DNA of 64,000 nt from NCBI RefSeq assembly GCF_017830045.1, contig NZ_JAEDXU010000012.1, positions 50,968 through 114,967 on the forward strand, given 5' to 3'. Of the stretch, positions 37,177 to 46,531 are shown in pieces; position 1 is the stretch's first letter, and every line of letters begins with the position of its first letter. The notes under the pieces are model-generated. The model made no database searches and had not been told where the DNA came from. It saw only the letters and a list, made by a program, of their open reading frames with translations. Source of the stretch: Enterococcus larvae (GTDB lineage: Bacteria; Bacillota; Bacilli; Lactobacillales; Enterococcaceae). The translations under genes were made by a program, and so were the position numbers.

Positions 37177-38115
37177 TCAATAGACGATTTCTGTTCCAAC
37201 ACTCTCCTTATTAATATTCCCCAACATCTCTAATGACGTAATAACCGCCTTACACTCCGGTCTGGCCTTCACGTATTGAACAGCCGCCTCGACCTTCGGC
37301 AACATACTGCCTGGTGCAAAATGCCCCTCTTCCATATACTGTTCTGCTTCAGAAACAGTCATTTTATCCAACCATTTTTCGTTTTCTTTTCCAAAATTCA
37401 GCGCAATTTGATCCACACCGGTCAAGATAATGAATAGATCAGCGTCAATCATTTCTGCCAGCTTTTCAGAAGCAAAATCCTTATCGATCACAGCTTCTAC
37501 TCCTCTAGATGACTGCCTTTCGATTGGAATTCCACCGCCACCGGCACAAATTGTGATGATGTCATTATTTATCAACGTATTTATGCTATACTGCTCTTGG
37601 ATAGCTATTGGCTTCGGACTTGGAACGACTTTTCTCCAGCCTCGGCCGGCATCCTCTTTATAAACAGCTCCGGTTTCTTTTTCCAAGACTTGAGCTTGTT
37701 CATGCGTAAGGAATGGACCAATTGGCTTGCTGGGATTTTTGAACGCTTCGTCTTCTTTATCAACAATCACCTGCGTTACGATCGTTGCTACTTCTTTTTC
37801 TAAGTTGGCGTTTTTCAGTTCTCTTTCCAATGCATTCTGCAGCCAAAACCCAATGCTCCCTTGTGTCATTGCGACACAGGTATCCAAAGGCATTGCGGGA
37901 TTTTTTTCCGAGTCAGACGCCTGTTGCTGCAACAACAGATTACCGACTTGCGGTCCATTCCCGTGTGAAATGATCAGCTGGACTTCCGGGCTGATCAACT
38001 TGACCAAATGCTTGGAGGTCATTTCCAGTGCTTCCTGCTGTGCTTGTGCGCTTGCATCATTGGACAGGATCGCATTGCCTCCTAAAGCAACGACTATTTT
38101 TTTCTTTTGAGTCAA
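37177..38115 (-). CDS. arcC: Carbamate kinase
   Basis: 312 residues of the amino-acid kinase family with [35 protein letters not shown] and VIDKDFAS motifs. It makes ATP from carbamoyl phosphate and ADP, the energy-yielding last step of the arginine deiminase pathway. It follows arcB by 21 bp in one transcript. Confidence 0.96.
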   Translation of the reverse strand: MTQKKKIVVALGGNAILSNDASAQAQQEALEMTSKHLVKLISPEVQLIISHGNGPQVGNLLLQQQASDSEKNPAMPLDTCVAMTQGSIGFWLQNALERELKNANLEKEVATIVTQVIVDKEDEAFKNPSKPIGPFLTHEQAQVLEKETGAVYKEDAGRGWRKVVPSPKPIAIQEQYSINTLINNDIITICAGGGGIPIERQSSRGVEAVIDKDFASEKLAEMIDADLFIILTGVDQIALNFGKENEKWLDKMTVSEAEQYMEEGHFAPGSMLPKVEAAVQYVKARPECKAVITSLEMLGNINKESVGTEIVY

Positions 38116-38136
38116 TCTAGTTGCTCCTCTCTGCTT

Positions 38137-39156
38137 CTATGCTTTTGGAATGAATAGATTTCCTAAAGTAGCTGCCATGATTGCCTTGATCGAATGCATC
38201 CGATTTTCAGCTTCTTCAAATTGTCTGCCGTATTTACTGCGGAATACTTCATCCGTGATTTCCATTTCATCGATACCGAATTTTTCTTTGATCATTTTTC
38301 CATAGTCCGTTTTTGTATCATGGAAAGCTGGTAAGCAATGAAGTACAATCAAATCGCCTGCATCATTTCCTGTAGCTTTTACCATATCCATGTTGATTTG
38401 ATAGTCCTTCAGCAAGTTTACACGTTCCTCAAACTTGTCTTCTTCACCCATTGATACCCAAACATCTGTATACAACACGTTCGCGTCCTTCACACCTTTG
38501 GCAACATCATCTGTGATCATCAGCTTACTTCCAGATTCTGAAGCAAATTTATTTGCATAATCAACAACTGATTGTTCCGGATGAAGCTCTTTCGGTGCAC
38601 AGATTCGTACGTTTACACCTAGAATTGCTCCGGTAACTAGTAAGCTGTTCGCCATATTGTTACGGCCATCACCGACATAAACAAGTGTGATATCTTTCAA
38701 AGTATTAAAGTTTTCTTTGATTGTCATGAAGTCAGCGATCATTTGTGTTGGGTGCCATTCATCCGTCAAACCATTCCAGACAGGAACACCTGAGTATTTA
38801 GCCAAGTCTTCTACGACTTCCTGACTGAATCCGCGGAATTCGATTCCATCAAACATACTGCCTAATACTTTCGCTGTATCCTCAACAGATTCTTTTTTTC
38901 CCAATTGAATATCGTTTGCTCCAAGAAACTCCGGATGTGCGCCTAAGTCGACAGATGCTGTTGTAAATGCAGCACGTGTACGTGTTGAAGTTTTTTCAAA
39001 CAATAGTGCAATGTTTTTTCCTTCAAGATATCTATGAGGGATGTTCCGCTTTTTCAAATCTTTTAAATGAATAGAAAAATCAATCAAATATTCCAGCTCT
39101 TCTTTTGTAAAATCCTTTTCTGCTAGTAAGCTACGTCCTTGAAAAATTGATGTCAT
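38137..39156 (-). CDS. arcB: Ornithine carbamoyltransferase, catabolic
   Basis: 339 residues, complete, with the carbamoyl-phosphate motif STRTR, FRGFSQ in place of the family's more usual sequence, and HCLPAFHD for ornithine. Context (arcA on one side, arcC on the other) points to the catabolic role, splitting citrulline to ornithine and carbamoyl phosphate, although the protein alone cannot be told from ArgF. It follows arcA by 21 bp. Confidence 0.96.
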   Translation of the reverse strand: MTSIFQGRSLLAEKDFTKEELEYLIDFSIHLKDLKKRNIPHRYLEGKNIALLFEKTSTRTRAAFTTASVDLGAHPEFLGANDIQLGKKESVEDTAKVLGSMFDGIEFRGFSQEVVEDLAKYSGVPVWNGLTDEWHPTQMIADFMTIKENFNTLKDITLVYVGDGRNNMANSLLVTGAILGVNVRICAPKELHPEQSVVDYANKFASESGSKLMITDDVAKGVKDANVLYTDVWVSMGEEDKFEERVNLLKDYQINMDMVKATGNDAGDLIVLHCLPAFHDTKTDYGKMIKEKFGIDEMEITDEVFRSKYGRQFEEAENRMHSIKAIMAATLGNLFIPKA

Positions 39157-39177
39157 TATTTTTTCCTCCTAATTTTT

Positions 39178-40404
39178 TTAGATATTTTCTCTGACAAACG
39201 GCATGCTCATACAACGAGGGCCGCCACGACCACGTACCAGTTCACTTCCTGGAATATAGTTCAGCTTGACGCCGGCTTCTTCCATCTTCTTATTCGTGAT
39301 CACATTTCGGTCATATACAATCACTTCGCCCGGTGCAATCGTCAATGTATTCGATCCGTCATTCCATTGCTCTCTTGCAGCAGCGGTAATATCATCTCCA
39401 CCACAACGAATCAGCATAACCGATGGAATATTCAGATAGCGGCATAGAATGTGTTCCAAGCTGTCTTTTTCTTCTAAGATTTTGATTTCGCCATTTTCTT
39501 TTGAAATAGAATAAACAGTCAAATCTGCTTCAATTTCCGGATGAATCGTAAATTTATCGTAATCCACCATTGTAAATACAGTGTCCAAATGCATGAACTT
39601 TCTTTCCTCGCCGATATCAAACGCTAAAACATGCTCGAAGCTCAGCTCGCTTTCAAAAATATTCCGTGCCAGCTTTTCAATGGAAGCAACATCTGTCCGT
39701 TGAGAAATTCCTACTGCCAGTACTTTATCGGATAATACCAGTTCATCTCCACCTTCGATTCTTGTACTGTCGTCACGATTGTAAAGAAGATTGATTGGAT
39801 TATCTCTGAACATTGGATGATACTTGAAAATATATTTGCCATAGAGTGTTTCCCGACGACGTGTTTCTGAATACATCTTATTCAACGAAACGCTATTTCC
39901 GATTGTCGCAAATGGATCTCTGGTGAAGTAAAGGTTCGGCATTGGATCAATAAAGAATGGGTAATTGTCATCTACTAAATCAGTCAGTGATTTTGCACTG
40001 CCATTCAACGACAACGCATTCTTCTTAAGTCCCGCCATCGACTGATCGATCAGTTCACGATTTGAATCAAGTGATAAGAAATACGCTCTGATTTCCTCCT
40101 TGATTCCTGTACCGCTGATATTCGCTTCATCCAAATACTCAGTCAGAAACTGTTCTTTGATCTCCTGTGATGTCAACGATTCTGCTGCTAAGTCCTCCAG
40201 ATATAGAACTTCAACACCATTTGATCGAAGTGTATCCGCAAAAATGTCATGCTCCTTTCTAGCTTGCTCTAAAAATGGAATGTCGTCAAAAAGTAAGCGC
40301 TCCAAATGATCCGGCATTAAATTTTCTAATTCTTTTCCTGGTCTATGAAGCATGACTTGCTTCAATCTCCCAATTTCTGAAAAAACGTTGATAGCTTTTT
40401 CCAT
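39178..40404 (-). CDS. arcA: Arginine deiminase
   Basis: 408 residues, normal length. Conserved blocks [33 protein letters not shown] and the C-terminal [11 protein letters not shown] containing the nucleophilic cysteine. It converts arginine to citrulline and ammonia. First gene of the arc operon; ribosome site GAGGGAGGAAATAAC. A cre box and a palindrome over the promoter lie upstream. Confidence 0.97.
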   Translation of the reverse strand: MEKAINVFSEIGRLKQVMLHRPGKELENLMPDHLERLLFDDIPFLEQARKEHDIFADTLRSNGVEVLYLEDLAAESLTSQEIKEQFLTEYLDEANISGTGIKEEIRAYFLSLDSNRELIDQSMAGLKKNALSLNGSAKSLTDLVDDNYPFFIDPMPNLYFTRDPFATIGNSVSLNKMYSETRRRETLYGKYIFKYHPMFRDNPINLLYNRDDSTRIEGGDELVLSDKVLAVGISQRTDVASIEKLARNIFESELSFEHVLAFDIGEERKFMHLDTVFTMVDYDKFTIHPEIEADLTVYSISKENGEIKILEEKDSLEHILCRYLNIPSVMLIRCGGDDITAAAREQWNDGSNTLTIAPGEVIVYDRNVITNKKMEEAGVKLNYIPGSELVRGRGGPRCMSMPFVRENI

Positions 40405-40452
40405 AAGTTATTTCCTCCCTCTATTCTTTCTTACAACTCAATGCTAACAAAC

Positions 40453-40466
40453 TGAAAGCGCTTCCG
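40453..40466. promoter_or_regulatory. cre (CcpA) site in the arcA leader
   Basis: TGAAAGCGCTTCCG contains the perfect core TGAAAGCGCTT. Located about 50 bp before the arcA start and downstream of the promoter -10, where bound CcpA would block elongation. Consistent with glucose repression of arginine catabolism known in enterococci. Confidence 0.75.
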
Positions 40467-40504
40467 CATCGTGTTTTTACCTTTGCAAATGTCGAAATTT
40501 TCTC

Positions 40505-40538
40505 ATTATACAAAAAGAATGCATATATGCATTCTTTT
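40505..40538 (-). promoter_or_regulatory. arcA promoter -10 box with overlapping 26-bp palindrome
   Basis: TATAAT on the minus strand at 40505-40510. Immediately upstream (40513-40538) is a perfect palindrome built on GAATGCATATATGCATTC, covering the spacer and -35 region. It does not exactly fit the ARG box spacing, so either ArgR or ArcR could be the ligand. Confidence 0.6.
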
Positions 40539-40636
40539 GGAAAAATTTTCAGTCTGGTCTTTTGAAAATTAATATAAATCCACAAAAAAGAAAAATAAGA
40601 ATTTTCTAATGTTTCTCCCCTCCTAAGCATGTACAA

Positions 40637-41038
40637 TTAGTCAGCAATATCCGTCCACAATCTAAAGAAATCAAAATAAATAACATGTAAAAATATATAT
40701 AACCTTTAAAAATAGTCTGAATGATAGATAAAACAACAAAACAAAAGGTCATGTATATTATAAAAACTGCTGATATCCAGCTGTTTTATCAAGAAGCACA
40801 AGAAAATATTGAATTTTCTTACTTTTTAAACTTCCATATTTTTTTGTTGCACATGCATATTCTACCCCCTCTTTTATTTTTTTAGGTATGCATGGCATGC
40901 TTCGGGATAAAATCAGCATCTAATTTTCCTGAAAGTCCAATATGCCAGCACCTTGGGATATTGAACACAAAAAGACACATTTGCCAAATTGCTCAAAAAG
41001 CGAATCAGTAAATGTGTACTTTTTATTCTTCTCTTATC
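40637..41038. other. arcA upstream intergenic region
   Basis: No gene. It is very AT-rich, with several TGCAT-containing dyads (for example GGTATGCATGGCATGC near 40890) that may be regulator sites. It ends in a minus-strand terminator at 40970-41022: stem ACACATTT/AAATGTGT with an inner GCT/AGC pair and a TTTTT tail, serving the gene at 41039. Confidence 0.5.
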
Positions 41039-41359
41039 TTACGGTAAAACAATATAACTCTTCTGACTCTTTTCTAAAACGAGACTTGGCTTACTCGCAT
41101 CCTTGTTCTTATGAGCCTCTCTATGCTGCTGTAAATGCTCAGGACGTTTCAACCACTCCTGAAAATCCTTTTTGGTCTGCCACTTGGAAACCAGCGTAAA
41201 TTCACAGCTATCCTTTGCTTCTGCATACCAGCACTCACTTGAAAGACACGCCTCTCGCTCCAGCATTGAAGCAACATCCTTCTTGGTCTTATTCTCAAAA
41301 TGCTCTTTGCCTTCTTTTCTTACAATAAAAGTAACTGATTGAACGATCACAGCATTCAT
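41039..41359 (-). CDS. Antibiotic biosynthesis monooxygenase (ABM) domain protein, Fur-box controlled
   Basis: 106 residues with the ABM ferredoxin-like fold pattern: VTFIVRKEGKEHFENKTKKD, then SCEFTLVSKWQTKKDFQEW near the middle. The fold includes quinol monooxygenases and heme-degrading IsdG/HmoB-like proteins. A perfect Fur box lies 27 bp upstream of its start, which favours a role in iron or heme metabolism. Heme-ligand residues cannot be assigned with certainty from the sequence, so activity is open. Confidence 0.75.
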   Translation of the reverse strand: MNAVIVQSVTFIVRKEGKEHFENKTKKDVASMLEREACLSSECWYAEAKDSCEFTLVSKWQTKKDFQEWLKRPEHLQQHREAHKNKDASKPSLVLEKSQKSYIVLP

Positions 41360-41385
41360 CCTTTCGTTAATTTAATCTTTTTAAT

Positions 41386-41400
41386 TGATAATGATTATCA
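41386..41400. promoter_or_regulatory. Fur box
   Basis: TGATAATGATTATCA, a perfect 7-1-7 inverted repeat identical to the classical Fur consensus, just upstream of the ABM-domain gene. Confidence 0.88.
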
Positions 41401-41572
41401 CTTTCAATTATACTATATTCTTCTGTCGTTCGTAAGGGATTTACTTATGTATTTATAAGCATACTTATTTTTTCTTCTATCATTCAGCGAATAAATTCCT
41501 TCTCAGTTAAAGAAACAGCACCACTCTATCCAATAAAATAAAAGTTTTAGCACCCGGTAAACTATCTTACGC

Positions 41573-41601
41573 TAGACAAAACGAACAAACGTTCGTATAA
41601 T
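41573..41601 (+). promoter_or_regulatory. SOS-controlled promoter of uvrX
   Basis: TAGACA, 17 bp, TATAAT. The spacer ends with CGAACAAACGTTCG (41582-41595), a perfect Gram-positive LexA/DinR box. LexA bound here would cover the promoter. Confidence 0.9.
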
Positions 41602-41636
41602 TGATTTGAAAATGATTTTTTAAAAGGAGGCAGCTT

Positions 41637-42962
41637 ATGGAATTCGATTATGCGAAAGAACCCCGCAGAGATATTTTATGTATCGATGTTAAATCCTTTT
41701 ACGCTTCTGTTGAATGTGTGCAGCGTGAGCTATCGCCTATCGATACGATGCTGGTCGTCATGAGTCACGCAGAAAATGCCGGCGGGCTGATTCTGTCCGC
41801 TTCCCCTGCTGCAAAAGAACGACTGGGACTTTCTAATGTCATGCGTAAGTGGGACCTTCCGGATCACCCTGATTTACTGATTGTCCCTCCAAGAATGCAA
41901 TTGTATATTGATGAAAATATGAAGATCAATGCGATCTACAAGCAATACACAGCCAGCAGCGACATCCTCGTCTATTCAATTGATGAAACGTTTATTGATA
42001 TTACTGACAGCAAAACGTTATTTGGCAAGGATGCACTTGGACTTGCGGAAGAAATCAAGCAGCGGATCAAGGAGGAAACTGGGTTATATGTAACAATTGG
42101 CATTGGTGATAATCCCTTGCTTGCCAAGGTAGCCTTGGATGTCCAAGCAAAACACACAGCGAACTCGATTGCTGAGTGGCGGTATGAAAACATAGCTGAA
42201 ACGCTTTGGAAGGTCAACCCAATCACCGAGATGTGGGGAATCAATGGACGAACAGCTAAGCGTCTTGATAAGTTGAATATTCATTCCGTCTTTGATTTGG
42301 CTCACGGCGATTTAGGAAAATTAAAGGATGAATTAGGTGTGATTGGCGTTCAGCTTCATGCCCATGCTTGGGGAATAGATCGCAGCAAGCTTTCTGATAC
42401 ATATAAACCCATGGAAAAGTCCTTCAATAATAATCAGATACTGCCGCGAGATTATCGTTTCCAACAAGAAATAGAAATCGTTCTTCAAGAGCTCTCTGAT
42501 CAGGTAGCAGCAAGATTAAGGCAGCATGACGCACAGACAGAATGTGTCTCTCTTTACATAGGCTATTCCAGTTGGTATAGAAAACAAGGAAATAAGGGTT
42601 TTAACCAGCAGATGAAGATTCCGCCCACCAACCGCTCGAAGCTGTTGAAGGAATATATCTTAGAGATATTCAGAAAAAACTGGACAGGTGTTGAAGTGCG
42701 TCGGGTCGGCATTTCTTTCTCAAAACTGACTTATACTGAAGCAATCCAGCTGGATTTGTTCAACGATGCTGAGACACCGATCAACGAACACAGATTGGAC
42801 CTCTTGATCGATGCTATCAGGAAAAAATACGGATTTACCTCTATTGTCCATGCAAATTCATTATTGGAAGGCGGAACAGCCATCAGCCGCGCTTCCTTGA
42901 TTGGCGGACATGCAGGTGGAATGGATGGATTAAGGAGTGAGTACGATGCCAAAAGAAATTGA
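41637..42962 (+). CDS. uvrX: Y-family DNA polymerase, UvrX/UmuC type
   Basis: 441 residues. Palm/finger blocks CIDVKSFYASVEC and YSIDETFIDIT carry the catalytic acids; a thumb with helix-hairpin-helix (EMWGINGRTAKRLDKLNI) and a little-finger domain follow. UvrX/YqjW-type translesion polymerases act in SOS mutagenesis and are common on plasmids and chromosomes of enterococci. It heads a three-gene operon under a LexA box; ribosome site AAAAGGAGGCAGC. It overlaps the YolD-like gene by 17 bp. Confidence 0.93.
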   Translation: MEFDYAKEPRRDILCIDVKSFYASVECVQRELSPIDTMLVVMSHAENAGGLILSASPAAKERLGLSNVMRKWDLPDHPDLLIVPPRMQLYIDENMKINAIYKQYTASSDILVYSIDETFIDITDSKTLFGKDALGLAEEIKQRIKEETGLYVTIGIGDNPLLAKVALDVQAKHTANSIAEWRYENIAETLWKVNPITEMWGINGRTAKRLDKLNIHSVFDLAHGDLGKLKDELGVIGVQLHAHAWGIDRSKLSDTYKPMEKSFNNNQILPRDYRFQQEIEIVLQELSDQVAARLRQHDAQTECVSLYIGYSSWYRKQGNKGFNQQMKIPPTNRSKLLKEYILEIFRKNWTGVEVRRVGISFSKLTYTEAIQLDLFNDAETPINEHRLDLLIDAIRKKYGFTSIVHANSLLEGGTAISRASLIGGHAGGMDGLRSEYDAKRN

Positions 42963-43326
42963 TTGGAGCGATTCCTATTTCCATGATTATGTGGATCGAG
43001 GAATTATGAAATGGCAGGGCATGTACCTGTCTGAACATACTGCTGAAATGGAAAAGGAGCAACAGGAGGAAGAAAAGGTGATACCGGCTAAAAGAAAAAT
43101 GTCTGAGCAGGACATTCAACAGGTGCTGGCCTCCGCATATGAAACACAAAGCCTAATTGTCATACAGTTGGAAATGAAAGATTTAGATAATAATTATTTT
43201 GAAGATATCACCGGAAAAATCATGGGCTTCGATGAGCTGGGAATCTTAGTTGATGGAAAGCTTGTCCTTTATGAAGAAATACATCACGTTGCACTGAAAA
43301 GCTTCCATAAGTGGAGCGAAGTCTAA
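42946..43326 (+). CDS. YolD-like family protein
   Basis: 126 residues, small soluble protein. The segment DRGIMKWQGMYLSEHTAEM and the C-terminal half DNNYFEDITGKIMGFDELGILVDGKLVLYEEIHHV match the YolD-like family, which is regularly encoded next to UvrX-type polymerases and is suspected to assist them as UmuD does. Start at 42946 after AAGGAGTGAGTACG, inside the end of uvrX. SOS-regulated through the operon promoter. Confidence 0.85.
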   Translation: MPKEIDWSDSYFHDYVDRGIMKWQGMYLSEHTAEMEKEQQEEEKVIPAKRKMSEQDIQQVLASAYETQSLIVIQLEMKDLDNNYFEDITGKIMGFDELGILVDGKLVLYEEIHHVALKSFHKWSEV

Positions 43327-43338
43327 GGAGGAATGATC

Positions 43339-43629
43339 ATGAAAACATGCAGCTATGTAGGTATGGCCGATAAAATCAGGCTTGTTTCAGCATTTCCCAA
43401 TATGCTGGTACGCTTAACTCTCCACACACCAAGAGAGGACATCAACTGTTTGATTGCCAAGCGTGAATTGGCGAATCTGGTCATGTTTCTAGAAAATAAT
43501 ACCTTTGAATTGTCTGTATTTGGTCACTATAATTCACGAAATCAACTTGTGATCGAAAAGTTTATTGTCAGAAATCCGAATTCCTTCATACGAGAATTCG
43601 TGATGAAGCCGTTGAAGAGTATTGCCTGA
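43339..43629 (+). CDS. Unknown 96-residue protein of the SOS operon
   Basis: Start ATG at 43339 is spaced 7 nt from AAGGAGGA; another ATG at 43333 is too close to the site. The product is soluble and mixed alpha/beta (TCSYVGMADKIRLVSAFPNM at the start, FGHYNSRNQLVIEKFIVRNP near the end). It follows the YolD-like gene by 12 bp and ends before a strong terminator, so it belongs to the LexA-controlled transcript. No family recognised. Confidence 0.7.
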   Translation: MKTCSYVGMADKIRLVSAFPNMLVRLTLHTPREDINCLIAKRELANLVMFLENNTFELSVFGHYNSRNQLVIEKFIVRNPNSFIREFVMKPLKSIA

Positions 43630-43675
43630 TGATAGAATGAGAATGCTGTTAATCGGAATTTATTGTGATCATAAA

Positions 43676-43735
43676 AAATCACCTTGAGCTAAGCACTTGG
43701 GTGGTTCCATCCATTGCTTAGCTCAAGGTGATTTT
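43676..43735. terminator. Strong terminator of the SOS operon
   Basis: A stem of about 20 bp, starting AAATCACCTTGAGCTAAGC, with an 18-nt loop. A/T tails on both sides allow bidirectional use with the WxL operon converging from the right. Confidence 0.9.
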
Positions 43736-43836
43736 GCTTACTTTTTTCCTTTTAAATCAGTTGCCTCTTCTACACAGCTACTATCAATTTCTATTTCGGC
43801 AGCTTTGCTGAAAATCACATTGCCATTCTCACTATT

Positions 43837-44607
43837 CTAAAATTTTGTCATCTGATGAAAGGGAAGAATCCGTATTTTAATAACACCAATAATATCTTCT
43901 TTATCAATCAATCCATAGTAACGGCTGTCACTGGAATACGGACGGTTATCTCCTAAAACGAGATATTTTCCTGAATCGATCTGATGCTTCTTTGTCAATT
44001 TATACAAACTGAAATCCTCTGTATAGTAACTATTTGAAGCATCTGCTTGCGCGATTGCTTCAGAAATAAACACTTCTTCTTTTTCCTCATTATTCACATA
44101 AAGTCGATCCTGCTTGTAGGTGATATCCTCTCCTGGCAAACCAACCACTCGTCGAACAGAAGTCCCTTTGCCATTCGGTGTTCGAATCGCCACTAAATCA
44201 AATCGTCGAATGGTACTTTGTCGATACACAAAGACTGTGTCACTATTGCCAAGTGTCGGCAACATACCATAACCATCTACTTTTACAATGGAAAAGAGAA
44301 AGAGAGATGCTAACCAAATAAGAGTGCCTGTTGTGACGACAGCTACAGCTATCTCAATCAATAATCGTTGAATCATTTGTTTCTTCGATCGTCTTTTTTC
44401 ACGCTTCTTTTGATTTGGTTGTCTCTTTTTCTGTCCTGAGAGAGTTTTTTTTCTTTGTCTCCCCAGTGATCCAGTTGGATTTCGTTTGCTTTCCTTACCT
44501 GGTTTGTTCAACCTATCCTTACTTCTTTTCCTTGGAGTTCGATTCTTCTGCTTCCCTGACATATTCGGCTTCTTTCGTCGCTTCTTTTCAGCTTGCGCTT
44601 GGGTCAT
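43837..44607 (-). CDS. Signal peptidase I-like protein lacking Ser/Lys catalytic dyad
   Basis: 256 residues: an unusual basic cytoplasmic extension of about 76 residues, one TM helix (80-105), then an S26 signal peptidase fold. Box B reads VDGYGMLPTL, where active enzymes have Ser at the position of G114. Box D reads VRRVVGLPGE, with R152 at the place of the catalytic Lys. Box E (LVLGDNRPYSSDSR) is intact. So the fold is kept and the active site is lost. It is the last gene of the WxL operon. Streptococcal pilus islands carry a SipA/LepA homologue likewise lacking the dyad, thought to act as an assembly chaperone; a similar role for WxL proteins is an inference. Confidence 0.88.
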   Translation of the reverse strand: MTQAQAEKKRRKKPNMSGKQKNRTPRKRSKDRLNKPGKESKRNPTGSLGRQRKKTLSGQKKRQPNQKKREKRRSKKQMIQRLLIEIAVAVVTTGTLIWLASLFLFSIVKVDGYGMLPTLGNSDTVFVYRQSTIRRFDLVAIRTPNGKGTSVRRVVGLPGEDITYKQDRLYVNNEEKEEVFISEAIAQADASNSYYTEDFSLYKLTKKHQIDSGKYLVLGDNRPYSSDSRYYGLIDKEDIIGVIKIRILPFHQMTKF

Positions 44608-44647
44608 GCAGTCCTCGCTCCTCCCTGTTTCAGCTATATAAGGTACT

Positions 44648-45313
44648 CTATTTTTGCTCCTTTAATGAATCTTCATTGACAGAAAAGGCTTTGAATACTT
44701 CTTTCTGGTTACTCCGTACCTTTGCTACATCTTCCTTGAAATCTGCCAACTCTTCTACATTATCATAAAAAGTTAGATTTCTAGAAGCCAGGTTGATACC
44801 CAAATCCTTCAAGGAAGAATAGTATCGATTCAACAGTTGTTGGTAGTCACTACCTAAACGATAATCCGCCCGTACAACTGCAAACGCTCCTATTCTGGAT
44901 GCCAAAGTTGTCAGATCACTGCTCAGCTCTTCTCCACCTGTTCCACTTTCCGCAAGCATCAATTGATCTTCAATATCGTTAAGATAGTAATATCCCTTGA
45001 CAATCTGCTCCTGCTCCTTTTGATTCAGATTCGTTGACTGATAATAGATAGTATAAGCGGAGATTCCCACTCCTGCACTACCCAGAATAAACAAAGCCAG
45101 TGCAGATATCATATACTTTCGACGTTTTTTTTCCACTGCACGTCGCTGACGAACAAGTCTCTTTCTTTTCTTCTTATTCTTTGTCCGAACACGCTTCAGC
45201 TTTGTCAGCTGTCTGCCCAGCCGCACACGTAGCACGATCAAAAGAACTGTGAATAGGAGAAAGAGGATCGCTGATGCTAACGCAATTACTGCAATCAAAT
45301 CCAACGTTGTCAT
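44648..45313 (-). CDS. Two-TM basic membrane protein of the WxL locus
   Basis: 221 residues: TM helix 5-28, a strongly basic cytoplasmic loop (about 29-66, Lys/Arg-rich), a second TM 68-90 and an extracellular acidic/helical C-terminal domain of about 130 residues. No family recognised. It sits between the WxL-interacting protein and the signal peptidase-like gene in one operon. Its basic loop resembles the basic extension of the peptidase-like protein, so both may bind anionic partners at the inner membrane face (speculative). Confidence 0.7.
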   Translation of the reverse strand: MTTLDLIAVIALASAILFLLFTVLLIVLRVRLGRQLTKLKRVRTKNKKKRKRLVRQRRAVEKKRRKYMISALALFILGSAGVGISAYTIYYQSTNLNQKEQEQIVKGYYYLNDIEDQLMLAESGTGGEELSSDLTTLASRIGAFAVVRADYRLGSDYQQLLNRYYSSLKDLGINLASRNLTFYDNVEELADFKEDVAKVRSNQKEVFKAFSVNEDSLKEQK

Positions 45314-45350
45314 TTTGCTCCTCCTTTCTCACCAAACCAGTCTGCTTCGG

Positions 45351-46439
45351 TTACTTTTTCTTTTTTCTATTTTTCTTACTGTTCTTTTTCTTATTTTTGC
45401 CCACAAAGTGAATGATCAGGAAGATCACCACCACCACGGCAACCACACCACCGACGATCATGGCAATCAACTGCCAGTCGAGGCCTTGTTCCTGCACCAA
45501 GCCGACGGCTTCTCTATTGAACTTGTCTGCTTGTTCCTTGGTGATTTCAAACGGCTCAGTCCATTCCCACTTTTGATCGCCCAAAGTAGCAGTTACATGT
45601 GCACGGTATTTTCCAGCCTCCATAGCATCGCTCCCCATACTGACAGGGAAATTCAATACTGTATTCGGCGCCATGTTCATGTTCAGTTTTTTCGCGTCAT
45701 ACAACACCGTATCGCTGGTTTCACCCATGATTTGAGCTTCCACCGTTACACCCTTGAGAGGCGCTGCAACAATATTTCCCAGATCAATCACAATCGTATT
45801 CCGATAATTCGGCTGACTGGCATACGCCTTGATAAAGGACATTTCCGGTACAATTTCTGCATCTGTCTCACTTAAAATCATTCCAACGATATAAGCATAC
45901 TCATTGACGATCATCATACCCTGTTTTTCTTCTGGTTCAGTCTCTCCGGCTTGACGCTGAATCTGGATACCCCCTAAAATGATACCGTCAAAGGAAGCTT
46001 CCGGCATGGTAATATCCAATCGTACCGCTTCTTCTGCTCCCGGAGCCAGTGTTACCGATTCCGGTCCCTTCACGATATCGGTAAATTCATATTTCATCGA
46101 GGCATCAGCTTCCAGTTTCGTCGGCCCATATTCTACAACCCCGTTGGGATTAGTCCGTGCACCACTCAAGGTCACATTTATTACTATCTCTTCCTTGCCA
46201 TGGTTCTTCAATAGAATCTCCACTGTCTGCTGCTGTCCCGGAGTCATCCGAAGATCATAGTAACCATTTTGGCTTCTTTGGTTTTCGGGAAAAATCACTT
46301 CATATGTAAATCCACTTGCTCCTTCTGCTGCTTGAGAAGTTGCCGTCTCTCCTTCTTCCGCATATGTAGGTACACTGAAAACGAGACTGATTCCCAGTAA
46401 TACGACTAGAAAAATCCATTGGTTAATTCTATTTTTCAT
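45351..46439 (-). CDS. WxL-interacting protein (DUF916 + DUF3324)
   Basis: 362 residues: signal peptide (1-27), DUF916 domain (about 45-165; FTYEVIFPENQRSQNGYYDL), DUF3324 domain (about 175-305), C-terminal TM helix (315-340) and a Lys-rich tail. Such proteins stand in the membrane facing out and bind WxL proteins, and through DUF916 also peptidoglycan. Co-encoded with the WxL genes immediately upstream. A terminator-like hairpin separates it from the preceding WxL gene, which may lower its expression. Confidence 0.93.
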   Translation of the reverse strand: MKNRINQWIFLVVLLGISLVFSVPTYAEEGETATSQAAEGASGFTYEVIFPENQRSQNGYYDLRMTPGQQQTVEILLKNHGKEEIVINVTLSGARTNPNGVVEYGPTKLEADASMKYEFTDIVKGPESVTLAPGAEEAVRLDITMPEASFDGIILGGIQIQRQAGETEPEEKQGMMIVNEYAYIVGMILSETDAEIVPEMSFIKAYASQPNYRNTIVIDLGNIVAAPLKGVTVEAQIMGETSDTVLYDAKKLNMNMAPNTVLNFPVSMGSDAMEAGKYRAHVTATLGDQKWEWTEPFEITKEQADKFNREAVGLVQEQGLDWQLIAMIVGGVVAVVVVIFLIIHFVGKNKKKNSKKNRKKKK

Positions 46440-46456
46440 AAACTATTCTTCCTCTC

Positions 46457-46497
46457 AAAAAAACAGGGCACTAATTCTTTTGACAAAACTAGTGCCC
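46457..46497 (-). terminator. Internal attenuating terminator in the WxL operon
   Basis: GGGCACTA/TAGTGCCC stem followed on the minus strand by TGTTTTTTTGA, between the WxL gene and the DUF916 gene. It probably makes the WxL protein far more abundant than the downstream membrane partners. Confidence 0.75.
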
Positions 46498-46531
46498 AGT
46501 TTATTCTTACTGATTTATGTCATCAGTCAAA

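Noticed and set aside
40421..40636. A 71-codon minus-strand frame upstream of arcA
   Set aside because: It covers the arcA promoter, palindrome and cre site, and its composition is unlike a protein; treated as chance.
41386..41400. Fur box also controlling uvrX
   Set aside because: uvrX has its own promoter with a LexA box 170 bp further right; the Fur box faces the ABM gene.
45249..45875. A 208-codon plus-strand frame across the DUF916 and two-TM genes
   Set aside because: Antisense to two well-supported genes and spanning their boundary; His-rich shadow translation.
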